Source: Caldifarciminota bacterium
GTDB lineage: Bacteria > Hydrothermota > Hydrothermia > B15-G9
Length of the DNA: 12,767 nucleotides
Reading direction: 5' to 3'
Assembly (NCBI GenBank): GCA_027064565.1
Contig: JAMOPK010000187.1
Span: 1-12,767 of the forward strand
The notes beneath the pieces are model-generated. The model was not told the DNA's origin. It was given only the letters and a program-made list of their open reading frames with translations, and made no database searches. Shown one piece after another: positions 6,718 to 12,767 of the stretch (positions within the stretch are counted from its first letter, which is position 1; every line of letters starts with the position of its first letter). The translations under genes and the position numbers were made by a program.

Positions 6718-7470
6718 TCACCTCGCAGCAAACATGACCCTCATGTTCTGTTCTGAGGCCGGTAGCCTTGTTAAATGCTGGAAAGCATAGACTTCATGGA
6801 ATCCGGCCTTTTTCAAAAGATTTTTGATCGTCGAAATCTTGTAGCCACGCTCAACGTGGATCTCATCTATCCTGCAATAGAAGTTTTTCTCGGTCGGGAT
6901 GAACAGGGTGATGTGAAGCTCGGAAATGCGTTTTTTCTTAAAATAACGGGTCCGCCAGATGGACAGGAGTTCTCCGTATTCGCGCACCCGCGTGTGGTTC
7001 CCCCAGTAAAATTCGAGAGCATGGATCGTGTTCATGTCGAAAATGAAAGGCCCGCCTTCACGGAGGTGCCTCCTCACACATGAGAAGGCGGAAACCATCT
7101 CCCCTTCCGTCGTGATGTTGTTCAGGCTGTCGAAAAGTGAAATTGCGGCATCGAATGGCATTTCATTTTCAAGATCAAAGTTTCTCACATCGCCATGGTA
7201 AAACCTGACGTTTGAAAAATGCTCAGATTTCTCACGGGCAACCTTCAGCATCTCCTCGGAGTAATCCATCCCCACCATTTCATAGCCTCTTCTTGCAAAA
7301 ATCAGAGTTGGATTTCCTGTGCCACAACCGATATCGAGTATTTTCTGAGGTCTCACCGAAAGAAGTTGAAACAACTCCTCCACATAATCAACCCACAACT
7401 CATAATTTATGTCCTGCATCAATTCATCGTAATATGGTGCAATGCTTGTAAACGATTGATCCAGCACCAT
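6718..7470 (-). CDS. Class I SAM-dependent methyltransferase
   Basis: A 250-residue protein when started at the ATG at 7470, which is preceded by AAAGGAGA at five bases; a longer TTG-initiated frame to 7524 lacks such a site. The Rossmann SAM-binding site is ILDIGCGTGNPTLIFARRG (44-62, glycine loop 46-52). The acidic ribose-binding position is Asp69 in VGMDYSEEML, and motif II is GDVRNF (93-98). The N terminus (FTSIAPYYDELM) and the 'DAAISLFDSLNNI' post-motif region resemble UbiE/Coq5-like and small-molecule methyltransferases of the Methyltransf_25 group. The substrate cannot be told. It lies between the GH57 gene (59-bp gap) and the endonuclease Q gene (3-bp gap), so co-expression with the repair nuclease is likely, but the neighbours do not reveal a pathway. 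Confidence 0.87.
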   Translation of the reverse strand: MVLDQSFTSIAPYYDELMQDINYELWVDYVEELFQLLSVRPQKILDIGCGTGNPTLIFARRGYEMVGMDYSEEMLKVAREKSEHFSNVRFYHGDVRNFDLENEMPFDAAISLFDSLNNITTEGEMVSAFSCVRRHLREGGPFIFDMNTIHALEFYWGNHTRVREYGELLSIWRTRYFKKKRISELHITLFIPTEKNFYCRIDEIHVERGYKISTIKNLLKKAGFHEVYAFQHLTRLPASEQNMRVMFAAR

Positions 7471-7475
7471 CTCAA

Positions 7476-7483
7476 TCTCCTTT
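7476..7483 (-). promoter_or_regulatory. Shine-Dalgarno AAAGGAGA deciding the methyltransferase start
   Basis: Minus-strand AAAGGAGA lies five bases (TTGAG) before the ATG at 7470. It favours this start over the upstream in-frame TTG at 7524. Confidence 0.8.
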
Positions 7484-7529
7484 GTTCCAGGTTTTATTTT
7501 CCACGAAAATCCCGTTAATCGCAATGCGG

Positions 7530-9530
7530 TTAAACCGCCCAGTTGTCCACTTCTGAGGTTATGTTAAACCATCCTGAAACGGGGTGCTCCTCGATAGGCC
7601 TCCCATTTTCGATCAGCTCAAATTTTAGCCTATGTTCCTGCCCATCGGAAAGCACTTCATGGGGAACCATGACCTCAAGTACCTTCTGAGCTGAAAATTT
7701 CAGTTCAGCCTCACGCCGGGCCTTTATTGCCCTTGCTGAATCCGCTGAAATCTCAAGGACAGTTCCATCGTCTATCGTTATCCGCAACTGTCTGCCTTTC
7801 AGGACCCTGTCCATCCTGTCAGCGCCTTCCACCATCAGGTAAAGGTTGCCGTTTTCGTCGAACCCGAACTTCACCCCTGACAGCAGTGGCTCCCCTATCA
7901 TCATCGTGCCGATTTCATCCCTTGTGAAATCTATGGAACCGGCATATAGCCATTCAAAATACCCCGAAATCTTGCCGTCTATTCTGGGGCGGATTTGACC
8001 GTAGGGCCTGAAAACCCGAGGGGCTGACTCGTCCACTATCGGGTTATCGAGGTATTCCGGCGGTTGGCGGCCTCTCAGGGAGAATGCGGCCTTCAGGTGT
8101 TCCCTGAAAAGCAGGTCGAAAAGCCTACCGTAAATGTTGGATGAATCTCCATACCACCAGAACCAATCCGAGCCTTCCGCCGCCATGAATTCGCCCGAAT
8201 CCGGGGCATCCACAGAACTCAGGTCACCGAAATCTTCGCGCACCTTTGTCAGGAGTTCCCATGCCCTGTTTTTGGTCGGATGGCCGATCCACATGGAAAA
8301 ATCGCTCCTTATCCATGAGCCGGGATGCAGCCTTTCCAATTCCTCGACATCCTCCGACAGGATGTCCGAAGGTGTGACCAGCTCAAACCTCTCGCTCAGC
8401 TGTGAGTAAAGCAACCTGAGAAAATCCAGCCCCCCTTCAGGGTAACCGGGCCACGGATTTTCGCCGTCGAGGATGATCGTGACGACGGCTGAGTCCGATT
8501 TTGCCTTTCGGATACCCTCCAGATGGTGGATGAAATCCAATACGGCCTTCTCAGGCGGCCACTTTTGATAGACAAACCCGATCGCATCCGAGAGTCCGTG
8601 ATCCCTGAAAAACAGCCTGACACCGCTGAAGTTGTAAGGCCTGTGGGGATCGTCCCTGCCGCTGAGTTTTAGTATCCCCTCGTCGGTAGCCGCCCACCTG
8701 ATGCTGTTGCGTGATAGAAGTTTTATCGTTTCTTCCGACACGCTGCCTTCGGATGGCCACATCCCTGAAATCCGATAACCACGTTTTCCCATAAAATCCA
8801 GCGCTTCCCGCACATGCCAATCGGCATCTTCGGGGTGCAAAAATACGGTTTCGGGCATGGGGGCGTCGGGCATCGAGACTCTCGCAACGCTGGAATCTAT
8901 CAAAAGGGGCAGGATGGGGTGGAAAAACGGGCTTGTGGATACCTCCACGACGTTGTTCCTGGCAAGTTCAAGGTAAATCTCAAGTGTCCTGCGGATTATC
9001 TCAACAGCTATCCCGTAGAGTTCGATTTTATCCTGCTCGGTGAATCCCTGCCCTTTCGCCACCAATTTCTTGATTCGGGCATCCTCTCGATGGTGGAAAG
9101 CGCTGATCTGAGAGAGCAACCACCACATCTGGAGATCGCGGTAGTCCTGAACCGAGAAAACGGATGTCCTTCTCTGCCATAATGCTGCGAATTCCGGATA
9201 GGGTTTTATGAAATTCTCAGGATTCACCGAAAAGAAATTCCTTTTGATGAACGTCCTTTCCTGTTCGGAAAGTTCCTCGGCCGGTTTGAGATAGTGGCGG
9301 AGCCAGATGTCGTTTGCCCTGTTGCTGGCATATTCTTCAAGCTGAAGCAGGAGCGATGGCACAAGGTTGAAAGTGACGCGCGCCTGACACCTGCGGGCCA
9401 TCTCGGCCATGTCGAAGTATTCTCGAATGCCATGGACAAAGACCCAGGGCATGTGATAGCGCCTCGAATTCCCGTTTGTGGTCACACCATACATCGGCTG
9501 ATGCATGTGCCAGATGATGACGATCCTCAT
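7530..9530 (-). CDS. Glycoside hydrolase family 57 protein (COG1449 alpha-amylase type)
   Basis: A 666-residue protein beginning directly with the first GH57 region, IIWHMHQPMYG (5-15, His-Gln-Pro), and lacking a signal peptide, so it is probably cytoplasmic. Region II is VSTSPFFHPILP (197-208). Region III is SGMWPSEGSVSEE (255-267), with Glu261 the expected nucleophile. Region IV is TIILDGENPWPGYP (351-364), with Asp355 the expected acid. The EGSDWFWWYGD stretch (452-462) and following helix (FDLLFREHLKAAF) are typical of the COG1449 amylase/amylopullulanase branch, which act on alpha-1,4-glucans or related storage polymers. From about 512 on lies a beta-rich domain (PRIDGKISGYFEWLYAG, then FGFDENGNLYLMVEG) resembling a carbohydrate-binding or DOMON-like sandwich. 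Start: AAAGGA eight bases upstream, and only one base separates the ATG from the lptE stop. No other glycogen genes are in view, so an envelope polysaccharide substrate is possible. Confidence 0.9.
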   Translation of the reverse strand: MRIVIIWHMHQPMYGVTTNGNSRRYHMPWVFVHGIREYFDMAEMARRCQARVTFNLVPSLLLQLEEYASNRANDIWLRHYLKPAEELSEQERTFIKRNFFSVNPENFIKPYPEFAALWQRRTSVFSVQDYRDLQMWWLLSQISAFHHREDARIKKLVAKGQGFTEQDKIELYGIAVEIIRRTLEIYLELARNNVVEVSTSPFFHPILPLLIDSSVARVSMPDAPMPETVFLHPEDADWHVREALDFMGKRGYRISGMWPSEGSVSEETIKLLSRNSIRWAATDEGILKLSGRDDPHRPYNFSGVRLFFRDHGLSDAIGFVYQKWPPEKAVLDFIHHLEGIRKAKSDSAVVTIILDGENPWPGYPEGGLDFLRLLYSQLSERFELVTPSDILSEDVEELERLHPGSWIRSDFSMWIGHPTKNRAWELLTKVREDFGDLSSVDAPDSGEFMAAEGSDWFWWYGDSSNIYGRLFDLLFREHLKAAFSLRGRQPPEYLDNPIVDESAPRVFRPYGQIRPRIDGKISGYFEWLYAGSIDFTRDEIGTMMIGEPLLSGVKFGFDENGNLYLMVEGADRMDRVLKGRQLRITIDDGTVLEISADSARAIKARREAELKFSAQKVLEVMVPHEVLSDGQEHRLKFELIENGRPIEEHPVSGWFNITSEVDNWAV

Positions 9531-9531
9531 C

Positions 9532-10023
9532 TCAAAATCCTTTCAGGAACAAGGCTTTAAGCGAATTCTGGACGATCTGAGCTACAGCTTTCCTGATCCC
9601 GTCTTCTTCGGTCTCGTTTCCGATGTCGTAGGTGCCCCATCCTGAGAAACGCCCGTCGAGGTAGGCTGAGTCGGCGCTGATGTCGAAAAACACGATGTGA
9701 GCGGAGATGGTGATCTTGTAACCCGTGACGTTGCCGCTCTCGTCATAGACGAAAGGCTCTTTACGATAGCCGGTGATCTCGCCATCGACACGCAGGGCGG
9801 CATGCTGGGGATCGGTTATCGTCAGTCGTCCGTCTTCCCTGATTGCGTCGATGAAGCTCCGGGTCACAATGTCCTCAATCCCATACTGGATGGTCTTATT
9901 CTGGAATACGGGGACACTAACTTTGCGCAAATTTGACGGAAAATATCCCGAAAAGGAGTAAATGCACCCCCAAAGGAACAGCATCACCATTGGAATCAAA
10001 ATTTGAAGCAATTTCTTCATCAT
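9532..10023 (-). CDS. lptE: LptE-family LPS-assembly lipoprotein
   Basis: A 163-residue lipoprotein starting MMKKLLQILIP. It has a hydrophobic core and a lipobox (LWGC, Cys20 counting from the first Met), so it should be lipid-anchored after signal peptidase II cleavage. The mature part begins IYSFSG and continues KVSVPVFQNKT (about 33-43), the 'VP-F-N-T' hallmark of LptE. It then shows SFIDAIREDGRLTITD, ALRVDGEITGYRKEP and YDESGNVTGYKI, the family order. LptE plugs the LptD barrel that inserts LPS in the outer membrane. The open frame extends to 10209 inside the upstream gene, but that part is Arg- and Cys-rich shadow sequence. Two adjacent ATGs (10023 and 10020) overlap the upstream stop; the first gives an ATGA overlap. 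Shine-Dalgarno is poor, so coupling is likely. lptD is not in the window. Confidence 0.88.
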   Translation of the reverse strand: MMKKLLQILIPMVMLFLWGCIYSFSGYFPSNLRKVSVPVFQNKTIQYGIEDIVTRSFIDAIREDGRLTITDPQHAALRVDGEITGYRKEPFVYDESGNVTGYKITISAHIVFFDISADSAYLDGRFSGWGTYDIGNETEEDGIRKAVAQIVQNSLKALFLKGF

Positions 10024-10529
10024 ATCTTGCGATAGAGGTTGTAGGTTGCCACCGCCAGCAGGATGGCGCCAGCAGCGATCGCACCTGTCAGGCCAGCGGA
10101 AACAAACACGGTGACGATGATCCCGGCTATCAGCACGCCAAGACTTATGGAGACCACTGCGTATTTGAAGGGGATATCGAACAGGAAAGCGGCCAGTGCG
10201 CCGGTCCACGCCCCGGTTCCGGGCAGGGGGATGGCCACGAAAAGCATTAGTCCGATGGCCTCGTATTTCTCCACAATCTCACCTTTTCGCCTTGTCCGTT
10301 CGAGCATCCATTCGAAGAATTTGCGGGTCAGGGAGAACTTCATAGCCAGCCTATGGGCAGGCTTGATCAACAGGAGGAGCGGGATGACAGCCAGCAGGTT
10401 ACCCACTATGGCGATCAGGAACGCTTTGAGCGGCGGCATCCCGTAACCCCACACTCCCAGGGGGATTGCACCTCTCAGCTCGGAGATCGGCGCCATGGAA
10501 AGCAGAAAAACCTTCAAAGTCGGTGTCAT
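10020..10529 (-). CDS. COG2426 small multi-drug export family membrane protein
   Basis: A 169-residue integral membrane protein (PF06695, 'small multi-drug export'). Motif PISELRGAIPLG (14-25) and the second half-motif PLPGTGAWTGALAA (101-114) are the paired re-entrant signatures of this family, which is distantly related to DedA. Hydrophobic segments lie at about 35-56, 92-117, 122-145 and 147-164, with a basic loop (LTRKFFEWMLERTRRKGE) between. The drug-export name rests on weak evidence in the literature; DedA relatives act in undecaprenyl-phosphate or lipid translocation, which would suit the adjacent LPS-assembly gene, but this is inference. Start: GAGGTGA upstream of the ATG at 10529. 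The stop overlaps the lptE start. Confidence 0.9.
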   Translation of the reverse strand: MTPTLKVFLLSMAPISELRGAIPLGVWGYGMPPLKAFLIAIVGNLLAVIPLLLLIKPAHRLAMKFSLTRKFFEWMLERTRRKGEIVEKYEAIGLMLFVAIPLPGTGAWTGALAAFLFDIPFKYAVVSISLGVLIAGIIVTVFVSAGLTGAIAAGAILLAVATYNLYRKI

Positions 10530-10556
10530 GGTTTCACCTCAACAGTTTTGGCACAG

Positions 10557-10585
10557 ATTATTGAGGACCCTGCCTCCATTTTCCA
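10557..10585 (-). promoter_or_regulatory. Possible internal promoter before the COG2426-lptE-GH57 run
   Basis: Minus strand within the 112-bp gap: TGGAAA (10580-10585, 4 of 6), a 17-bp spacer and AATAAT (10557-10562, 5 of 6). The start would fall near 10550, about 20 bases before the ATG. The gap has no T-tailed hairpin that would end the upstream transcript, so this would be an internal promoter rather than a new isolated unit. Confidence 0.3.
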
Positions 10586-10641
10586 GATTTAAGGCCCGCA
10601 CTGGCCGATCAGACCAAATTTTTTTCGCAAGTCTCAGGGTC

Positions 10642-11529
10642 TTACCCGATTCCGGCAAGTTCCCTGAACGAATCCGTTATCCTGGCATCCACTCTCTGTG
10701 CTCTTATCATCAGGTGTGCCCTTTTGAGGGCGGCCACCGAGACGTAGGCGACGGTTACCTGCCCCAGCTTCGATTTCCCGGGCACACCGTGGAAGTCCGA
10801 ACCTCCGGTCTTCAAAAGTCTGTATTTTTCAGCGAGTTTGTAGTAGGTGTGGACCTGTTCAGGTGTGTGTTCGGGATGCCACACCTCGATGCCGCGGATG
10901 TGCCCGTTCTTCGCGAGAAATTCAACGTAATCCGGGGTCGTGGATAGTCCCGGATGTGCTATGACAGGCACTCCACCGGCTTTGTAAAGGAACTTTGTGC
11001 CTTCGACCGTCGGCAGTTTGTATTTTGGCACGTATGCTGGCCCTTCTGCCCCGATGTATTTGTCAAAGGCCTCCTGAAAATCCGAGACGTAACCCCTGTT
11101 CAGGATGGCCTGTGCGATATGCGGGCGCCCGATACTGGCCGCATTGCCGGCTATCTGGATGACTTCCTCGAGAGTGATGTGGACTCCTAACTCCGCCAGT
11201 TTCTCGATGATCTTTTTGGCACGCTCAAGCCGAATCATCTGGAAATGATGCAACATCTCGATGAAATCAGGGTTCTGGTAGTCGATGAAGTAGCCCAGCA
11301 TGTGGATGTCGGTTCCGTTGTCTTCAGTGGAGAGTTCAATGCCCGGAATCACCTCCACGCCCAGCCGTTTGCCGGCTTCTATCCCTTCAGGCAGACCGGC
11401 CACCGTGTCGTGATCGGTTATGGCTATAGTTGAAAGCCCGATGTTAGCAGCAAGTTCCACAAGCTGTGTCGGAGTGAGCCTGCCGTCAGACGCCGTGGTA
11501 TGGGTGTGTAAATCTGCACGTTTGATCAT
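10642..11529 (-). CDS. PHP-domain phosphoesterase, YciV/RNase AM type
   Basis: A 295-residue PHP protein of the COG0613 (YciV/TrpH) group. Characterised members hydrolyse 3',5'-nucleoside bisphosphates such as pAp and trim RNA 5' ends as 5'-3' exonucleases. Metal ligands are all in place: DLHTHTTASDG (6-16, His8, His10, Asp15), ITDHDT (37-42, His40), GIELST (63-68, Glu65), HMLGY (His76), GRPHIA (134-139, His137), IAHPG (190-194, His192) and GGSDFHG (242-248, Asp245, His247). The length is typical. The start has AAGGAGA upstream and overlaps the FtcD stop by 4 bp (ATGA). It is a second, different PHP protein in the same gene run as endonuclease Q; the two are not close relatives beyond the metal site. 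Specificity between nucleotide and RNA substrates cannot be told from sequence. Confidence 0.9.
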   Translation of the reverse strand: MIKRADLHTHTTASDGRLTPTQLVELAANIGLSTIAITDHDTVAGLPEGIEAGKRLGVEVIPGIELSTEDNGTDIHMLGYFIDYQNPDFIEMLHHFQMIRLERAKKIIEKLAELGVHITLEEVIQIAGNAASIGRPHIAQAILNRGYVSDFQEAFDKYIGAEGPAYVPKYKLPTVEGTKFLYKAGGVPVIAHPGLSTTPDYVEFLAKNGHIRGIEVWHPEHTPEQVHTYYKLAEKYRLLKTGGSDFHGVPGKSKLGQVTVAYVSVAALKRAHLMIRAQRVDARITDSFRELAGIG

Positions 11530-12767
11530 AGCATCTCCTTCGAGACCAGAGAGGTAGCCTCATCGAACTTGCGTTTGAATTCGTTTTCAAGTTCGAGGAT
11601 CTCCTCATCGACTTTCTGGCGGAATTCGGCATCCTTGATTGATGAGAGGTTGATCATGACGTTGAGCTCGGCACCGAAAAAGGCGGCATGGAACTGATAA
11701 GCCGCACTTCCGACGTCCGTGATGGCGTTCTTGTTGCCGTATTCGGCGAGTATCAGCACATCATCCAGTCCCTTGAGCGAGTGGCGCATGATGTTGAGCG
11801 GTGACTCGGCGGCGCCTTTGAGGGCGTTCTGGATGGCTTCCCTGCGCTTCGCTTTCTCCTCGTCGGTGTTTTTGGGCATCCTGTAAGCTTCCATGACCCT
11901 GTTGAAGGCCTCGGTATCCTCGATCATCATCTTCAGGGCAGTGAGCAGGCCGCTGCGGGCACGGTCGAGGACAGGTTTAACCGTCTCCCAGTTTTCCTGA
12001 TACTTTTTGCTTTTCAGGGTGAGACCTGCCACCATGGATAGAAGTGCGTATCCTTGGGCGGCTGAAAGCGCCGCGGCTGAGCCGCCGCCCGGAGCCGGCG
12101 ATGTGGAGGCCAGTTCCAGGAGGAAATCCTCGGCCGGGAGTTTGGACTGCTCGATACGTGCTTCGATGAACTGATCAGGCTGGAAGTTTTCAAGCTTGAG
12201 GTAGAAATCCGCCACATCAACAAGGGCCTTTTGCGGCAGAAGTCCGACCACTTCCGAGCCGATCACCGGCACGCCGAACCTGTCGGCATAGAGTTTGACC
12301 AGCTCATAGGCTGCGAATATCGGCGTTTTCTCGTAATCGATGAGGTTCATCGAGACCTGAGTGATGCCACGCTCGGCCAGCTCGAACCCCAGCGCCCTGA
12401 CGCCCATCAGGCCGCCGTTCCTCGCCCGGACCATCCGGGCGATCTTTTTAGCGATTTTTACGTCCGAAGTGCCAAGGTTCACGTTGTAAGCGATCAGTAT
12501 CTTGCGGACGCCGATGATGGTGGCTCCGGCAGTCGGATGCAGCTCTTTCGGGCCGTAATCAGGTTCACGGTTCGGATCGGTCTTTATCAGTTCCTTCAAC
12601 TGCTCGAACTGCACCTTCTTGCTCCTAATGTTTGGCAGGTCCTTTCGCTCCGGCCTGTGTGCAGCCTCGCCGTAAAGATACACCGGAACCTTCAGCTCGT
12701 CCGCCACACGCTGAGCCAGCTTCTCGGCCAGTTCAACGCACTCCTCGATTGTCACGTCCTTAAGTGG
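11526..12767 (-). CDS. ftcD: Formiminotransferase-cyclodeaminase, 5' end cut by window edge
   Basis: 414 codons are visible and the frame is open to the window end. The codons before the GTG at 12755 read PLKD, which joins to VTIEECVELA, the internal 'P-(R/K)-V-T-x-E-E-C-V' motif of glutamate formimidoyltransferase. About 90-100 N-terminal residues are therefore missing and the GTG is not the start. Domains, counting from the first visible codon: the end of the formiminotransferase N-subdomain (about 1-70); its C-subdomain with HPTAGATIIGVRK (77-89) to about 195; then the all-helical cyclodeaminase domain (about 212-405) with STSPAPGGGSAAALSAA (221-237) and NAITDVGSAA (347-356). The enzyme moves the formimino group of N-formiminoglutamate, from histidine breakdown, to tetrahydrofolate and releases ammonia, giving 5,10-methenyl-THF. 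The domain fusion is common in bacteria and animals. It overlaps the downstream PHP gene by 4 bp. No hut genes are in view. Confidence 0.93.
   Translation of the reverse strand, partial: PLKDVTIEECVELAEKLAQRVADELKVPVYLYGEAAHRPERKDLPNIRSKKVQFEQLKELIKTDPNREPDYGPKELHPTAGATIIGVRKILIAYNVNLGTSDVKIAKKIARMVRARNGGLMGVRALGFELAERGITQVSMNLIDYEKTPIFAAYELVKLYADRFGVPVIGSEVVGLLPQKALVDVADFYLKLENFQPDQFIEARIEQSKLPAEDFLLELASTSPAPGGGSAAALSAAQGYALLSMVAGLTLKSKKYQENWETVKPVLDRARSGLLTALKMMIEDTEAFNRVMEAYRMPKNTDEEKAKRREAIQNALKGAAESPLNIMRHSLKGLDDVLILAEYGNKNAITDVGSAAYQFHAAFFGAELNVMINLSSIKDAEFRQKVDEEILELENEFKRKFDEATSLVSKEML

Noticed and set aside
7496..7510. Small hairpin ATTTTC-CAC-GAAAAT between the GH57 and methyltransferase genes as a terminator.
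   Set aside because: It is AT-rich, has a three-base loop and no proper T-tail, so it is too weak to call.
7471..7524. Longer methyltransferase starting at TTG 7524.
   Set aside because: The ATG at 7470 has AAAGGAGA at ideal spacing, and homology-like character begins just after it.
10024..10209. N-terminal extension of the lptE frame.
   Set aside because: It overlaps the COG2426 coding sequence, is rich in Arg, Trp and Cys as a shadow frame, and would bury the lipoprotein signal peptide in the middle of the protein.
10566..10641. Inverted 7-mers GACCCTG and CAGGGTC framing the gap before COG2426, as a possible leader structure.
   Set aside because: They are separated by 62 bases with no supporting stems, and one arm abuts the previous stop codon; no riboswitch class is recognised.

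Overview
The window carries eleven protein-coding genes on moderate-GC DNA with dense, often overlapping packing. I see no rRNA, tRNA, CRISPR array, insertion sequence or prophage gene. The organism is a diderm (Gram-negative type) bacterium. It has an LptE-type LPS-assembly lipoprotein, a family 9 (heptosyltransferase-type) glycosyltransferase and two small proteins that look like outer-membrane beta-barrels. An endonuclease Q of the archaeal/Bacillus type, a COG1449 GH57 enzyme and a fused formiminotransferase-cyclodeaminase suggest a deep-branching, probably uncultured lineage rather than a well-known proteobacterium. I cannot name the species.

Layout. (1) 3-1960, plus strand: the 3' part of a beta-propeller (LVIVD-like) protein, start-stop coupled to a DUF58 membrane protein. 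(2) 3784-1950, minus strand: an operon of outer-membrane barrel, deoC (deoxyribose-phosphate aldolase) and a second barrel, with a good sigma70-like promoter at 3827-3856. Its last gene runs 11 bp into the DUF58 gene from the opposite direction. (3) 3785-4320: the only long gene-free stretch. It holds two divergent promoters and an approximately 80-bp palindromic, MITE-like element inside 7-bp direct repeats. (4) 4321-5391, plus strand: a single glycosyltransferase gene whose promoter sits so close that the mRNA is probably leaderless. (5) 12767-5380, minus strand: seven genes in tight series. These are formiminotransferase-cyclodeaminase (cut by the window edge) and a YciV/RNase AM-type PHP phosphoesterase; then, after a 112-bp gap with a possible internal promoter, a COG2426 membrane protein, LptE, a GH57 glycosidase, a SAM methyltransferase and endonuclease Q. 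Endonuclease Q ends in a tail-to-tail 12-bp overlap with the glycosyltransferase gene.

How the genes fit together. Envelope functions recur (LptE, GT9, barrels, COG2426). They are mixed with nucleotide and DNA salvage or repair (deoC, the YciV-like phosphoesterase, endonuclease Q) and with histidine/folate one-carbon metabolism (FtcD). The most interesting item is endonuclease Q. After the conserved enzyme core it carries a basic, probably disordered tail ending in QLSLFD, a match to the bacterial beta sliding-clamp binding consensus. This suggests deaminated-base repair coupled to the replisome, a bacterial counterpart of the archaeal EndoQ-PCNA link.
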